Source: an uncultured bacterium (GTDB lineage Bacteria > Bacteroidota > Bacteroidia > Sphingobacteriales > Sphingobacteriaceae). Taken from it: 35,234 nt of DNA. Location: contig CAIMAP010000166.1 of assembly GCA_903838995.1 (NCBI GenBank), positions 1 to 35,234 of the forward strand. Direction: 5' to 3'. The first letter of the stretch is position 1; every line of letters begins with the position of its first letter. A model generated the notes under the pieces. That model searched no databases and was not told the DNA's origin. It worked only from the letters and a program-made list of their open reading frames with translations. This document shows positions 10,827 through 20,606 of the stretch, piece after piece. Position numbers and translations under genes: made by a program.

Positions 10827-11945
10827 TTGAAAATCTGTGTACCCAAAGAAAATAAAGAGCGCGAAAATCGTGTGGCTTTAACACCCTCGGTGGTGAAACA
10901 ATTAACAACAGCAGGCTACGAAGTTTGTGTTGAAACCGGAGCTGGTTTAAAATCTTATTTTGATGATGCAAGCTATCAAGCAGCAGGAGCAAGTATCCTA
11001 GCAGATACGCAAAAAATATATGCAGATGCAGATGTGATTTTAAAAGTGAATGCCCCTATTGCTGCAGAAATAGCGAGCATGAAAAAAGAGGCAGTTTTAA
11101 TTTCGTTTATGTGGGCAGCTACCAATCCAGCATTGGTCGAATCTTGTGCAAATGCAGGAATTTCTGCTTTTTCTATGGATGCTGTGCCGCGTATTTCTCG
11201 TGCTCAAAAAATGGATGCCTTAAGTTCTCAAGCAAATTTAGCAGGCTATAAAGCCGTGTTAATGGCTGCCAACGAAATAGGCAAAATTTTACCCATGATG
11301 ACCACTGCCGCGGGTACCATTCGCCCTTCCAAGGTATTGATTTTTGGAGCAGGGGTAGCTGGACTGCAAGCAATTGCAACTGCTAAAAGGTTAGGTGCAG
11401 TAGTAGAAGTGAGTGATATTCGCCCAGAAACTAAAGAACAAGTTGAATCTTTAGGCGGTAAATTCATTGAAGTAAAAGGCGATGACAGTATAAAAATGGA
11501 AGGCGGATATGTTAAAGGCGTTTCAGAAGAATTTCTGAAAATGCAACAAGAGCTTGTTTCGAAACATATAAAAGAAGCAGACATTGTGATTACAACTGCC
11601 TTAATTCCCGGAAAAAAGGCACCGGTGTTAGTTACCGAAGAAATGGTTGCGAACATGAAATTTGGTTCGGTTATTTTAGATATGGCTGTAGAACAAGGTG
11701 GCAATGTTATTGGAAGCGAAATCAATAAAACAATTCAAAAAAATGGGGTAACCATAATCGGCGAAAGTAATATTCCAAGTTTGTTGCCGATGAACGCAAG
11801 TGAACTATATGCTAAAAACATACAAACGCTTTTAGTGCATTTAGCAACTAACGAAAAATTTAATTGGGATTTAGCCGAAGATATTACCAAAGGTTCATTA
11901 ATTGTTCATAACGGAACACCCGTTCATCCATCAATTCTTAAATAA
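10827..11945 (+). CDS. pntA: NAD(P) transhydrogenase subunit alpha part 1 (TTG start)
   Basis: MKICVPKENKERENRVALTPSVVKQL; VLIFGAGVAGLQAIATAKRLGAVVEVSDIRPETKEQVESLGGKF. Confidence 0.93.
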   Translation: MKICVPKENKERENRVALTPSVVKQLTTAGYEVCVETGAGLKSYFDDASYQAAGASILADTQKIYADADVILKVNAPIAAEIASMKKEAVLISFMWAATNPALVESCANAGISAFSMDAVPRISRAQKMDALSSQANLAGYKAVLMAANEIGKILPMMTTAAGTIRPSKVLIFGAGVAGLQAIATAKRLGAVVEVSDIRPETKEQVESLGGKFIEVKGDDSIKMEGGYVKGVSEEFLKMQQELVSKHIKEADIVITTALIPGKKAPVLVTEEMVANMKFGSVILDMAVEQGGNVIGSEINKTIQKNGVTIIGESNIPSLLPMNASELYAKNIQTLLVHLATNEKFNWDLAEDITKGSLIVHNGTPVHPSILK

Positions 11946-11953
11946 AAATAATC

Positions 11954-12259
11954 ATGGAACAAATATTATCATTTATTAGTACGCATCGAGAGATGATTTA
12001 CTTTATCATATTAGCAGTTTTTGTTGGCGTAGAAGTAATTGGACATGTACCCTCTGTATTGCACACTCCGCTTATGTCTGGCGCAAATGCAATTCACGGA
12101 GTGGTAGTGGTGGGCGCAATTATTGTGATGCTAGATACCGACGCAAGTAATTATATTTCCTTAACACTTGGAACGGTTGCAGTGATTCTTGGAACCTTAA
12201 ATGTTGTTGGTGGTTTTGTAGTTACCGACAGAATGCTAGACATGTTTAAAAAGAAATAA
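11954..12259 (+). CDS. NAD(P) transhydrogenase subunit alpha part 2 (membrane)
   Basis: VGVEVIGHVPSVLHTPLMSGANAIHGVVVVGAI; located between pntA part 1 and pntB. Confidence 0.93.
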   Translation: MEQILSFISTHREMIYFIILAVFVGVEVIGHVPSVLHTPLMSGANAIHGVVVVGAIIVMLDTDASNYISLTLGTVAVILGTLNVVGGFVVTDRMLDMFKKK

Positions 12260-12277
12260 ATCTCAAAGAAAATTATT

Positions 12278-13672
12278 ATGATACAATATATATTAGAAAT
12301 AGCTTACCTCATTGCATCCATAACTTTTATTATTGGATTAAAAATGATGAGTAATCCTAAAAAAGCAAGACAAGGAAATTTAATTGCAGCTGTCGGAATG
12401 ACGATTGCAATTATCGGCACTATTTTTCTTTATTCAAAAGAAGGACTTACTTCTCGCGATAACATTAAAATGATTTTAATTTTTGGCGGCATTGCAGCTG
12501 GAACAATTATTGGCTGGTTAACTGCTAAAAAAGTACAAATGACAAAAATGCCAGAACTGGTATCTATGTTTAATGGCATGGGTGGCGCTTGTGCGGCTTT
12601 AATTGGATTAATGGAGTTTCACCACAGCGTAGGTCAAACCTCCACCATGATAACGGTTTTAGCGGGTATGATTATTGGTAGCGTTTCTTTTTCGGGTAGT
12701 ATTATTGCCTACCTTAAATTAAATGGCGCCATGGCAAAACCAATTCGTTTACCAAAATATAATATCATCAATACCATTGTTATGTTTGCATTATTTGCAT
12801 TTGCAGCATTTGTTGTGGCGAGTGGAACAGATAGCAGTACACTTTTATATTTATTATTTGCGGCTGCATTGTTTTACGGAATATTATTTGTGATTCCAAT
12901 TGGCGGAGCAGATATGCCGGTTGTTATTTCATTATTAAATTCTTTTACAGGTTTAGCGGCTGCATTCGGTGGATTTTTATACGATAACAAAGTAATGTTA
13001 ACAGGTGGTATTTTAGTAGGATCTGCCGGAACATTATTAACCATTGTGATGTGTAAAGCAATGAATCGTTCTTTGTTTAGTGTAATTTTTGGATCCTTTG
13101 GAAGCACCGCTGCTGCTGCAGATGGAGCAGATGTTGCGGGTTCAATTAAAGATATATCTACTACCGATGTTGCGGTATTAATGAATTATTCTAAGCGCGT
13201 AGTGATTGTACCAGGTTATGGTTTAGCGGTAGCGCAAGCACAACATATTATTCATGAGTTAGAATTATTATTAGAAGAGCGCGGCGTGGAAGTGAAGTAC
13301 GCTATTCATCCAGTTGCGGGTCGAATGCCGGGGCATATGAATGTTTTATTAGCCGAATCAAATGTTGATTATGGTAAGATGGTAGAGATGGATGAAATTA
13401 ATTCTGAATTTGAACAAACAGATGTGGTGCTAGTTGTTGGTGCAAATGACGTGGTAAATCCTGCAGCTAAAACAGATCCAAGTTCTCCAATTTATGGCAT
13501 GCCAATTTTAGATGTAGAAAAAGCGAAGCATATTATTGTAAACAAACGCTCTATGAGTGCTGGTTATGCTGGCATTGAGAACTTATTGTTTTACAATCCA
13601 AAAACAAGTATGTTTTTTGGAGATGCAAAAAAAGCATTGACAGCTTTAGTTGCAGAATTAAAAACAATGTAA
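12278..13672 (+). CDS. pntB: NAD(P) transhydrogenase subunit beta
   Basis: Multi-TM N-terminus plus NADP domain VVIVPGYGLAVAQAQHIIHEL...GRMPGHMNVLLAESNVDY. Confidence 0.96.
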   Translation: MIQYILEIAYLIASITFIIGLKMMSNPKKARQGNLIAAVGMTIAIIGTIFLYSKEGLTSRDNIKMILIFGGIAAGTIIGWLTAKKVQMTKMPELVSMFNGMGGACAALIGLMEFHHSVGQTSTMITVLAGMIIGSVSFSGSIIAYLKLNGAMAKPIRLPKYNIINTIVMFALFAFAAFVVASGTDSSTLLYLLFAAALFYGILFVIPIGGADMPVVISLLNSFTGLAAAFGGFLYDNKVMLTGGILVGSAGTLLTIVMCKAMNRSLFSVIFGSFGSTAAAADGADVAGSIKDISTTDVAVLMNYSKRVVIVPGYGLAVAQAQHIIHELELLLEERGVEVKYAIHPVAGRMPGHMNVLLAESNVDYGKMVEMDEINSEFEQTDVVLVVGANDVVNPAAKTDPSSPIYGMPILDVEKAKHIIVNKRSMSAGYAGIENLLFYNPKTSMFFGDAKKALTALVAELKTM

Positions 13673-13690
13673 AAAAATTACCCTATTTCC

Positions 13691-13727
13691 AACAACAAAT
13701 TCTTGCCCTAAGCAAGAATTTGTTGTT
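13691..13727 (+). terminator. stem-loop after pntB
   Basis: 16-bp perfect stem AACAACAAATTCTTGC-cctaa-GCAAGAATTTGTTGTT; no separate long T-tract. Confidence 0.65.
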
Positions 13728-13744
13728 TATAGCCAAATATAAAT

Positions 13745-14677
13745 TTGAAAAAACTATTTTTTTTATTTTTTATTTTACAAAACACTTTAGTGATTGCACA
13801 AAGTAAGAAGCAACTTTTTTCAGACACCTTGCGTTCTGTTAATATTGATTCGGCTATGGCAGTTACTGCAAAAAGAGGTTTAAGTATAAATGATTTTACC
13901 ACCGTAATGCTCCAAGATACTTTATTCTATGAGGCATTCAGAGCATTAAAGAGGTATACTTTTATTGCAGAAAATAAAATTAAATCTTATGATGAAGCAC
14001 AAAAGCAAACAGGTAAAATTTATCGAAAAATAAAACATGTGAACGAGGGGCTTCGATATCACCAAGAATTGATCGAAAAAAAAGACAGTGGTCGGGTGAT
14101 AAGATATAATGGCGATTTTGATCTATTCACCATTCGTATGTTTTCTTATATTTTTATGAATGAAAAAAACACGGATTTTTTAGCAGATAAAAAAGTAACT
14201 AGAAAAGAATCGGATGAAGAAGCGTATAAAGAAAAATTAAAAACTTTACTATTTACACCAGGCAAGCCTGTAAAAGGCGTACCGCTGATAAGCGATAAAA
14301 CAGCGATTTTTAGCCCCGAACTAGCAAAGTATTACCAGTACAGCTTTTATTATGCCACTTACCAAGGCGATATACCGGTGTATTATTTCAAATGTAAATT
14401 AAAAGAAGACATTAGCTGGTGGAACAAAGATGACACCATGATAAAAGAGCTCACCACCATTTTTGATGCTAAAAACATGAAAATTTTAGGCAGGTATATC
14501 GATATGGCATATGCTTCCATTCCCTTCGATTTTCATGTAAAAATGAATATAGAATTGAGTTATTTAAATGAAGATATACTGGTTCCTACCCATATTTCTT
14601 ATGATGGGGACTGGGATATACCATTTAAAAAAAGAGAAATCTGTACCTTTGACATTAAACATTATAACTTTAACTAA
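13745..14677 (+). CDS. secreted hypothetical protein, likely TTG start
   Basis: Signal peptide MKKLFFLFFILQNTLVIAQ; long ORF; stop/start overlap (TAATG) with dnaG. Confidence 0.8.
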   Translation: MKKLFFLFFILQNTLVIAQSKKQLFSDTLRSVNIDSAMAVTAKRGLSINDFTTVMLQDTLFYEAFRALKRYTFIAENKIKSYDEAQKQTGKIYRKIKHVNEGLRYHQELIEKKDSGRVIRYNGDFDLFTIRMFSYIFMNEKNTDFLADKKVTRKESDEEAYKEKLKTLLFTPGKPVKGVPLISDKTAIFSPELAKYYQYSFYYATYQGDIPVYYFKCKLKEDISWWNKDDTMIKELTTIFDAKNMKILGRYIDMAYASIPFDFHVKMNIELSYLNEDILVPTHISYDGDWDIPFKKREICTFDIKHYNFN

Positions 14678-16617
14678 TGATTCGCAAAGAAACCATTGAT
14701 AAAATTTTTGAAATAGCTGCTATCGAAGAGGTGGTCGGCGATTTTGTGAATTTAAAAAAGCGTGGTGCGAATTTATTGGGTAATTGCCCATTTCATAACG
14801 AAAAAACCCCTTCGTTCACTGTCTCACCAACCAAGGGTATTTATAAATGTTTTGGATGCGGCAAGGCGGGCAACTCGGTTAATTTTATCATGGAGCATGA
14901 AAAATTAACTTACCCAGATGCCTTAAGGCAATTAGCTAAAAAATACAATATCGCTATCGAAGAAGATGAAACCATTTCGGATCTGGATAGAGAAAAGTAT
15001 AATCACCGCGAAAGTTTAATGTTGACTTCTGATTTTGCAAAGAAATTTTTTGTAGAAACCCTTTGGAATTCGGAGTATGGACAAACAGTTGGTTTAACTT
15101 ATTTTAAAGAGCGCGCTTTTAGAGAAGATATTGTAAAGAAATTTGAGCTAGGATTTAGCCCGCAAGAATGGTCTGGCTTAACCGATGCAGCTAAAAATGA
15201 GGGCTTCGACGAACGCTATTTAATCGAAACCGGACTCAGTATTTTCAACGAAGAAAAAAAATCTGTCTACGATCGTTTTCGAAATCGAGTCATGTTCCCC
15301 ATTCATAATATTACCGGAAGAGTAATTGCCTTTGGCGGAAGAATTTTAGCAACAAATCCGAATAGTCCCAAATATGTTAATTCGCCCGAAAGTGAAATAT
15401 ACCACAAGAGTAATGTGCTGTATGGAATTTATTTTGCCAAAAAAGCGATTCGAGAATTTGATAATTGTTTTTTAGTTGAGGGTTATACTGATGTTGTTTC
15501 TTTACATCAATCAGGTATCGAAAACGTTGTCGCATCTTCTGGCACTTCTTTAACCACCGAACAAATTAGGTTAATTGCAAGGTTTACCAAAAATATTACC
15601 ATCCTCTATGATGGAGACCCTGCAGGTATTAAAGCTTCATTAAGAGGAATCGATATGATTTTAGAAGAGGGCTTGAATGTAAAAATTGTTTTATTCCCAG
15701 ATGGGCACGATCCAGATTCTTATGTTCGCGAAGTAGGGGGTAATGCATTTCAAGAATATGTTTTGAAAACGCAATCAGACTTTATTGTTTTCAAAACAAA
15801 TTTATTATTAGCAGATATCAACAACGATCCAATTAAAAAAGCAGATTTAATTAGAGATATTGTAGAAAGTATTTCAAAAATTCCAGATGCAATAAAAGCT
15901 TCTCTCTTTATTAAAGAGTGTAGCAAGTTAATGGATATGGACGAGCGCTTATTGCTTTCTGAATTAAATAAATTTAGTTTAAAGAAAGTTAAAAAAGCAA
16001 ATAACCAAGAGGAGCTTAGTACAATTGGAATTGAAAGCGAAATTTATGCAGCTCCTGCCACAACAGAAAACAGGCTAAATGATTCGCAGGAAAAAGAAAT
16101 CATTAGAATTTTAGTGAATTATGCCGAGCAAAAAATTACATTAGCAGACGAAACGGGATCCCCAGTATCTTTTAGCGTTGCAGAATATATATTGCAAGTT
16201 ATTGAACAGGAGCAACTCACTTTTGTCAACGAACCATATGTGCAAATGCTAGGGATTATTCAACAAGCCGTAGTTACAGGGGTCGCACCTTCCCAAACTT
16301 TCTTTAGTAATCATGCTAATCAAATTGCTGCAACACTCGCTGCTGTTTTATTATCCTCGCCACACAATTTAAGTGAGCGTTGGAAAGAACACGATATCTT
16401 TATTCCGCAAGAAGAAAAAAATTTAGAAAAAGTGGTAAAAAGTGCGCTGAATCATTTGCGATTAAATAAATCAAAAAAATTATTTTTTGAAATTGGCGAG
16501 CGACTTAAAGAAAACTTATCAGAAGCAGAAACAACTATGTATCTGCAAACGCATATGGCCATGCGCGAACAAATTAGATTCTTTGAAAAAGAATTGGGAT
16601 TAGTAGTTTTGAAATAA
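14677..16617 (+). CDS. dnaG: DNA primase DnaG
   Basis: Zinc-binding NCPFHNEKTPSFTVSPTKGIYKCFGCGKAG; TOPRIM LVEGYTDVVSLHQSG and LYDGDPAG. Confidence 0.97.
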   Translation: MIRKETIDKIFEIAAIEEVVGDFVNLKKRGANLLGNCPFHNEKTPSFTVSPTKGIYKCFGCGKAGNSVNFIMEHEKLTYPDALRQLAKKYNIAIEEDETISDLDREKYNHRESLMLTSDFAKKFFVETLWNSEYGQTVGLTYFKERAFREDIVKKFELGFSPQEWSGLTDAAKNEGFDERYLIETGLSIFNEEKKSVYDRFRNRVMFPIHNITGRVIAFGGRILATNPNSPKYVNSPESEIYHKSNVLYGIYFAKKAIREFDNCFLVEGYTDVVSLHQSGIENVVASSGTSLTTEQIRLIARFTKNITILYDGDPAGIKASLRGIDMILEEGLNVKIVLFPDGHDPDSYVREVGGNAFQEYVLKTQSDFIVFKTNLLLADINNDPIKKADLIRDIVESISKIPDAIKASLFIKECSKLMDMDERLLLSELNKFSLKKVKKANNQEELSTIGIESEIYAAPATTENRLNDSQEKEIIRILVNYAEQKITLADETGSPVSFSVAEYILQVIEQEQLTFVNEPYVQMLGIIQQAVVTGVAPSQTFFSNHANQIAATLAAVLLSSPHNLSERWKEHDIFIPQEEKNLEKVVKSALNHLRLNKSKKLFFEIGERLKENLSEAETTMYLQTHMAMREQIRFFEKELGLVVLK

Positions 16618-16620
16618 AAT

Positions 16621-17256
16621 TTATTCCAGCACCCAAGTCAACATAAAGTCTTCGTATTTTAAATACTGCACATTGAAATTTCCATGATACGCTGGAATAG
16701 CAATGCTAGCAGCCACTTCGGCTGTTTTACCATATTCAAAAGCAGCAATCTTAATACCATCAATAAAAGGCAAGTTGCCTTTTCCGTATAATTTAAAAAG
16801 AGATTCTTTGGCTCCCCAACAAATATGTAATTGCTCGAGCTCGTTTGATGCTGAAATAAAATTTAATTCTTCGGTGCTTAAAAATTTATTTTTTATTTTT
16901 AAAATACGCTCCGAAATTTTTTCAATATCAACACCCACTTTTTTACCTTCATAAATTATGACAGCAGCCAAATGATTGGCATGCGAAATAGCGATTTCAA
17001 AAGGTAAATTATTTAAAAAAGGTTTGCGATGTTCGTCTATAGTTAATTCGATGTGTTGTTCGGTTTGTAATAAGGTGCGTAACAATACCCTACTGCCAAG
17101 CCATTGTTTTTGACGCGCTTTGCTAAGCGTTTGAAAGTGCTGCTGTTCTTTTTGGTCGAGTTGCAGCATGCTATATAGCTCCTCATCTGTTTCGGAAATC
17201 TCCCAAATGGCTATTTTACCCTTTTCAGCTAAGTTTTTTGACCAAACAATTGGCAT
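16621..17256 (-). CDS. Sfp-type 4'-phosphopantetheinyl transferase
   Basis: KVGVDIEKISERI...HICWGAKESLFKLYGKG, PPTase signature. Confidence 0.92.
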   Translation of the reverse strand: MPIVWSKNLAEKGKIAIWEISETDEELYSMLQLDQKEQQHFQTLSKARQKQWLGSRVLLRTLLQTEQHIELTIDEHRKPFLNNLPFEIAISHANHLAAVIIYEGKKVGVDIEKISERILKIKNKFLSTEELNFISASNELEQLHICWGAKESLFKLYGKGNLPFIDGIKIAAFEYGKTAEVAASIAIPAYHGNFNVQYLKYEDFMLTWVLE

Positions 17257-17316
17257 AATTTCGAATCAGAATTTTAGAAAAAATTATTAATTTAGACAAA
17301 AGTAAATAAACGCGCG

Positions 17317-17853
17317 ATGATTTTATCGGATAAAAGAATTTTAGAAGAAATAGAAAAGGGCACAATCGTAATTGAGCCATATGATCAAAAATGTTTAGGC
17401 ACCAATTCATACGATGTGCATTTGGGTAAATACCTTGCGGTTTATAAGGACAGGGTTTTAGATGCTAAAAAACACAATACCATTGAACATTTTGAAATTC
17501 CACCAGAGGGTTTCGTTTTACAACCCAATACTCTTTATTTGGGCGTAACCTTAGAATATACCGAAACACATGCGCATGTTCCATTTTTAGAAGGCAAATC
17601 GAGTACTGGCAGATTAGGCATCGACATTCATGCTACTGCAGGTAAAGGAGATGTAGGCTTTTGTAATACTTGGACATTAGAAATTTCGAGTACGCAACCC
17701 GTTCGCATTTATCATGGCATGCCTATTGGGCAATTAATTTATTTTGTTGTAGAAGGAGAGGTAGAAGTGATGTACAATTCCAAAGGCAATGCAAAATACA
17801 ATGGTAAAACAGTAAAGCCGGTAGAGAGTATGATGTTTAAAAACGATTTTTAA
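17317..17853 (+). CDS. dcd: dCTP deaminase
   Basis: MILSDKRILEEIEKGTIVIEPY, GTNSYDVHLG, EGKSSTGRLGIDIHATAGKGDVGF. Confidence 0.93.
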   Translation: MILSDKRILEEIEKGTIVIEPYDQKCLGTNSYDVHLGKYLAVYKDRVLDAKKHNTIEHFEIPPEGFVLQPNTLYLGVTLEYTETHAHVPFLEGKSSTGRLGIDIHATAGKGDVGFCNTWTLEISSTQPVRIYHGMPIGQLIYFVVEGEVEVMYNSKGNAKYNGKTVKPVESMMFKNDF

Positions 17854-17862
17854 AAATTCCCG

Positions 17863-19281
17863 ATGAGAAAAATTCTGTTATTCAGTACCCTGTTTTTTTA
17901 TAGTATGATTGGTATTGCACAAATTGGTGCTTACAACGGAAAACCTCATTATTTAATAGATACCTATCGAGCTGGAACAAAAATAGGAACTATAGAAGTA
18001 GAAATGTATCCAAGCATTGCGCCAAAGCATGTTCGAAATTTCGATAGTTTAGTTGCGGCACATTTTTTTGATACTACTGCCTTTCATCGGGTAGTTCCTG
18101 GTTTTGTTATTCAAGGTGGCGATCCAAATTCTAGGCATGGTCCAAAAAGCACATGGGGTATTGGAAATGCTAATCAAACCGATATTCCTGCAGAATTCAA
18201 CCCCATCTCTCATCAGCGAGGTGTATTATCTGCAGCAAGAGATAATAATATCAATTCTGCAAACTCTCAATTTTTTATTTGTGTTGCTGCAGCAGCAAGT
18301 TTAGATAATAATTATACTGCTTACGGAAGAGTGGTTGCGGGTTTAAGTTTCGTAGATAATATAGTTTCTTCTGCAAGAGATGCAAACGATAATCCATTAC
18401 AAAAAATTGAGATGTTTGTCACTCGAGGAATGGTAGACAGCACAAGAATAGATTCTGTTCCAGAAATAATTCAGCCATTAAATAATTTAGCAGGTATCAG
18501 CAGTAATTTTCTTTTCAAATGGAAAGCAGTACCCGGCGCATTAATTTATAATTTAGAATTTGCAAGCGATAGCTTATTTCAAAATATTGTTTTAAGAAAA
18601 TCAACTGCCGTTTTAAGTATGTCTGTTAGCGAGTTAACCGTTGGAAAAGTAAAATATTATTGGAGAATGTTTGCTAATAATGGGGGCTTTAAAAGTCCGG
18701 CAAGCGCCACAAGGGTTATTTATACTGGGCTTAACGCACCTCAATTATTATTACCTACGAATGCTTCGATTGGCAAGTCTACGCAAACACATTTTGAATG
18801 GAGAAAAGTGGAGCAAGCAAATGCTTATCGCATACAAGTATCCACCACGCCTGCATTTACTACATCGGCAATTAAATTAGATTCGACGGGCATTATCGAT
18901 ACTTTTTTAAATTTCAACTTTTCACTAACAAACAGGAAATATTATTGGAGAATTGCAACCGAGGTAAACGGCATTTCGGGACTCAATGCGACTGCAATTT
19001 ATTTTACTACAGGAAGTACAACTGGTATTAAAAATACCATGTTGCATGCTATTAAACAATACCCAAATCCCGTAAGCCAAATATTAAATTTTGAATGCAG
19101 CACTTTAACCGGCCAAGTAACTTTACGAATCTTCGACCAGCTAGGTAAACTTATAGCAACACAAAAAGCATTTTCCATAAATAATATTATTGCTTTTCCA
19201 ATACAGTTACCCACTGGGCATTATTTTTATCAAATTAGCGACGCAACTGGCCTTGCTCAGGGTACATTCGACGCTTTATAG
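17863..19281 (+). CDS. secreted cyclophilin-type peptidyl-prolyl isomerase with two FnIII-like repeats and a T9SS type A-like tail
   Basis: Signal peptide; FHRVVPGFVIQGGDP and NSQFFICVA cyclophilin motifs; two repeats with KYYWR; C-terminal YPNPVSQILNFE...GQVTLRIFDQLGKL...LPTGHYFYQIS. Confidence 0.9.
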   Translation: MRKILLFSTLFFYSMIGIAQIGAYNGKPHYLIDTYRAGTKIGTIEVEMYPSIAPKHVRNFDSLVAAHFFDTTAFHRVVPGFVIQGGDPNSRHGPKSTWGIGNANQTDIPAEFNPISHQRGVLSAARDNNINSANSQFFICVAAAASLDNNYTAYGRVVAGLSFVDNIVSSARDANDNPLQKIEMFVTRGMVDSTRIDSVPEIIQPLNNLAGISSNFLFKWKAVPGALIYNLEFASDSLFQNIVLRKSTAVLSMSVSELTVGKVKYYWRMFANNGGFKSPASATRVIYTGLNAPQLLLPTNASIGKSTQTHFEWRKVEQANAYRIQVSTTPAFTTSAIKLDSTGIIDTFLNFNFSLTNRKYYWRIATEVNGISGLNATAIYFTTGSTTGIKNTMLHAIKQYPNPVSQILNFECSTLTGQVTLRIFDQLGKLIATQKAFSINNIIAFPIQLPTGHYFYQISDATGLAQGTFDAL

Positions 19282-19340
19282 TATCAAATAAAACATTGCC
19301 GCCGTATTTTTTTGCATATTTGCGGCTTATATAAAAAACC

Positions 19341-20606
19341 ATGACTCAACACCCGCCTGTAGTAGAAAAATTTAATAAATATCAAATTATCACGATCGTT
19401 ATACTCGCACTTACGCAGTTTACGGTTGTGCTTGATTTTATGGTAATGTCTCCACTCGGAGATATGCTCATGAAGTCGATGGGCTTAACTACTTCACAAT
19501 TTGGTTTTGCTGTTTCAAGTTATGCTTTTAGTGCGGCTATTGCAGGCTTTTTAACAGCAGGCTTTGCAGATAAATTCGATAGAAAAAAATTATTATTATT
19601 TTTCTATATCGGGTTTATTATTGGCACCTTAATGTGTAGCCTTGCAACTAACTACAGCATGTTAATCACGGCAAGAATTGTAACAGGTTTATTCGGCGGG
19701 GTAATCGGTTCTATTTCTCTAGCTATTGTAGCCGATTTATTTCCTATTCAAAAAAGAGGAAGGGTGATGGGCTTTTTGCAAATGGGTTTTGGAGCCAGTC
19801 AGGTTTTAGGTATTCCAATTAGTTTATACATAGCTAACTATTGGAACTGGGAAGCACCATTTATGATGATTGTAATTTTTGCGGTTATTATTTGGTTGCT
19901 AATAGCTTGGAAACTGCAGCCAATTAATAAACATCTATTAATTAAATCAGATAAAAACGCATTCCTTCATTTATGGCATACCATTGCTAAAAGAGAATAC
20001 CGCGTTGGATTTTTAACCACCGCATTATTGTCGCTTGGTGGTTTTATGATGATGCCATGGGGAAGTGCATTTGCAATAAATAATTTAAAAGTGACGCCTA
20101 ACCAGTTGCCCATTATGTTTATGGTTGGCGGCATTAGCTCTTTAATTATTATGCCTTTAATAGGAAGGCTAAGCGATCGCTTCGAAAAATTAAAAGTATT
20201 TACTTATGCAAGTATTTGGATGGCAACAGTTGTAGTTATATATACGAATTTGTCTGCTGTTCCATTTTATTTTATTCTGATTATGAATGTGGCCATGATG
20301 ATTGGCATTATGAGCAGAATGGTTCCGGCAATGGCCTTAAACTCTGCATTACCAGAGATGCAAGATAGGGGCGCATTCATGAGTATTAATTCTTCTCTAC
20401 AACAATTTGCCGGAGGTATTGCAGCTGCTATTGGCGGCATGGTTGTAGTGCAACAAACCAAAACTAGCCCTATCGAAAATTACAATATTTTAGGTTATTT
20501 AATTTTAGTGCTATCTGCAATTAATATTTTAATGGTGTATAGACTTAGTAAAATAGTGAATAGAAAAAACGCTGAAAGAGCCGCACAAGCTGTGGCTAAA
20601 GCTTAG
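19341..20606 (+). CDS. MFS transporter
   Basis: Multi-TM; ADKFDRKKLLLFFYIGF loop; typical length for a 12-TM MFS protein. Confidence 0.92.
   Translation: MTQHPPVVEKFNKYQIITIVILALTQFTVVLDFMVMSPLGDMLMKSMGLTTSQFGFAVSSYAFSAAIAGFLTAGFADKFDRKKLLLFFYIGFIIGTLMCSLATNYSMLITARIVTGLFGGVIGSISLAIVADLFPIQKRGRVMGFLQMGFGASQVLGIPISLYIANYWNWEAPFMMIVIFAVIIWLLIAWKLQPINKHLLIKSDKNAFLHLWHTIAKREYRVGFLTTALLSLGGFMMMPWGSAFAINNLKVTPNQLPIMFMVGGISSLIIMPLIGRLSDRFEKLKVFTYASIWMATVVVIYTNLSAVPFYFILIMNVAMMIGIMSRMVPAMALNSALPEMQDRGAFMSINSSLQQFAGGIAAAIGGMVVVQQTKTSPIENYNILGYLILVLSAINILMVYRLSKIVNRKNAERAAQAVAKA

Noticed and set aside
10735-10992. Minus ORF spanning the prfB-pntA gap
   Set aside because: Mostly antisense to pntA; the intergenic inverted repeat is a better explanation for structure here.
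11173-11725. Antisense ORFs in pntA (up to 159 aa)
   Set aside because: Opposite a strongly conserved coding frame; no recognisable protein signature.
18104-18880. Alternate-frame plus-strand ORFs in the cyclophilin gene
   Set aside because: Off-frame overlaps with no signature.
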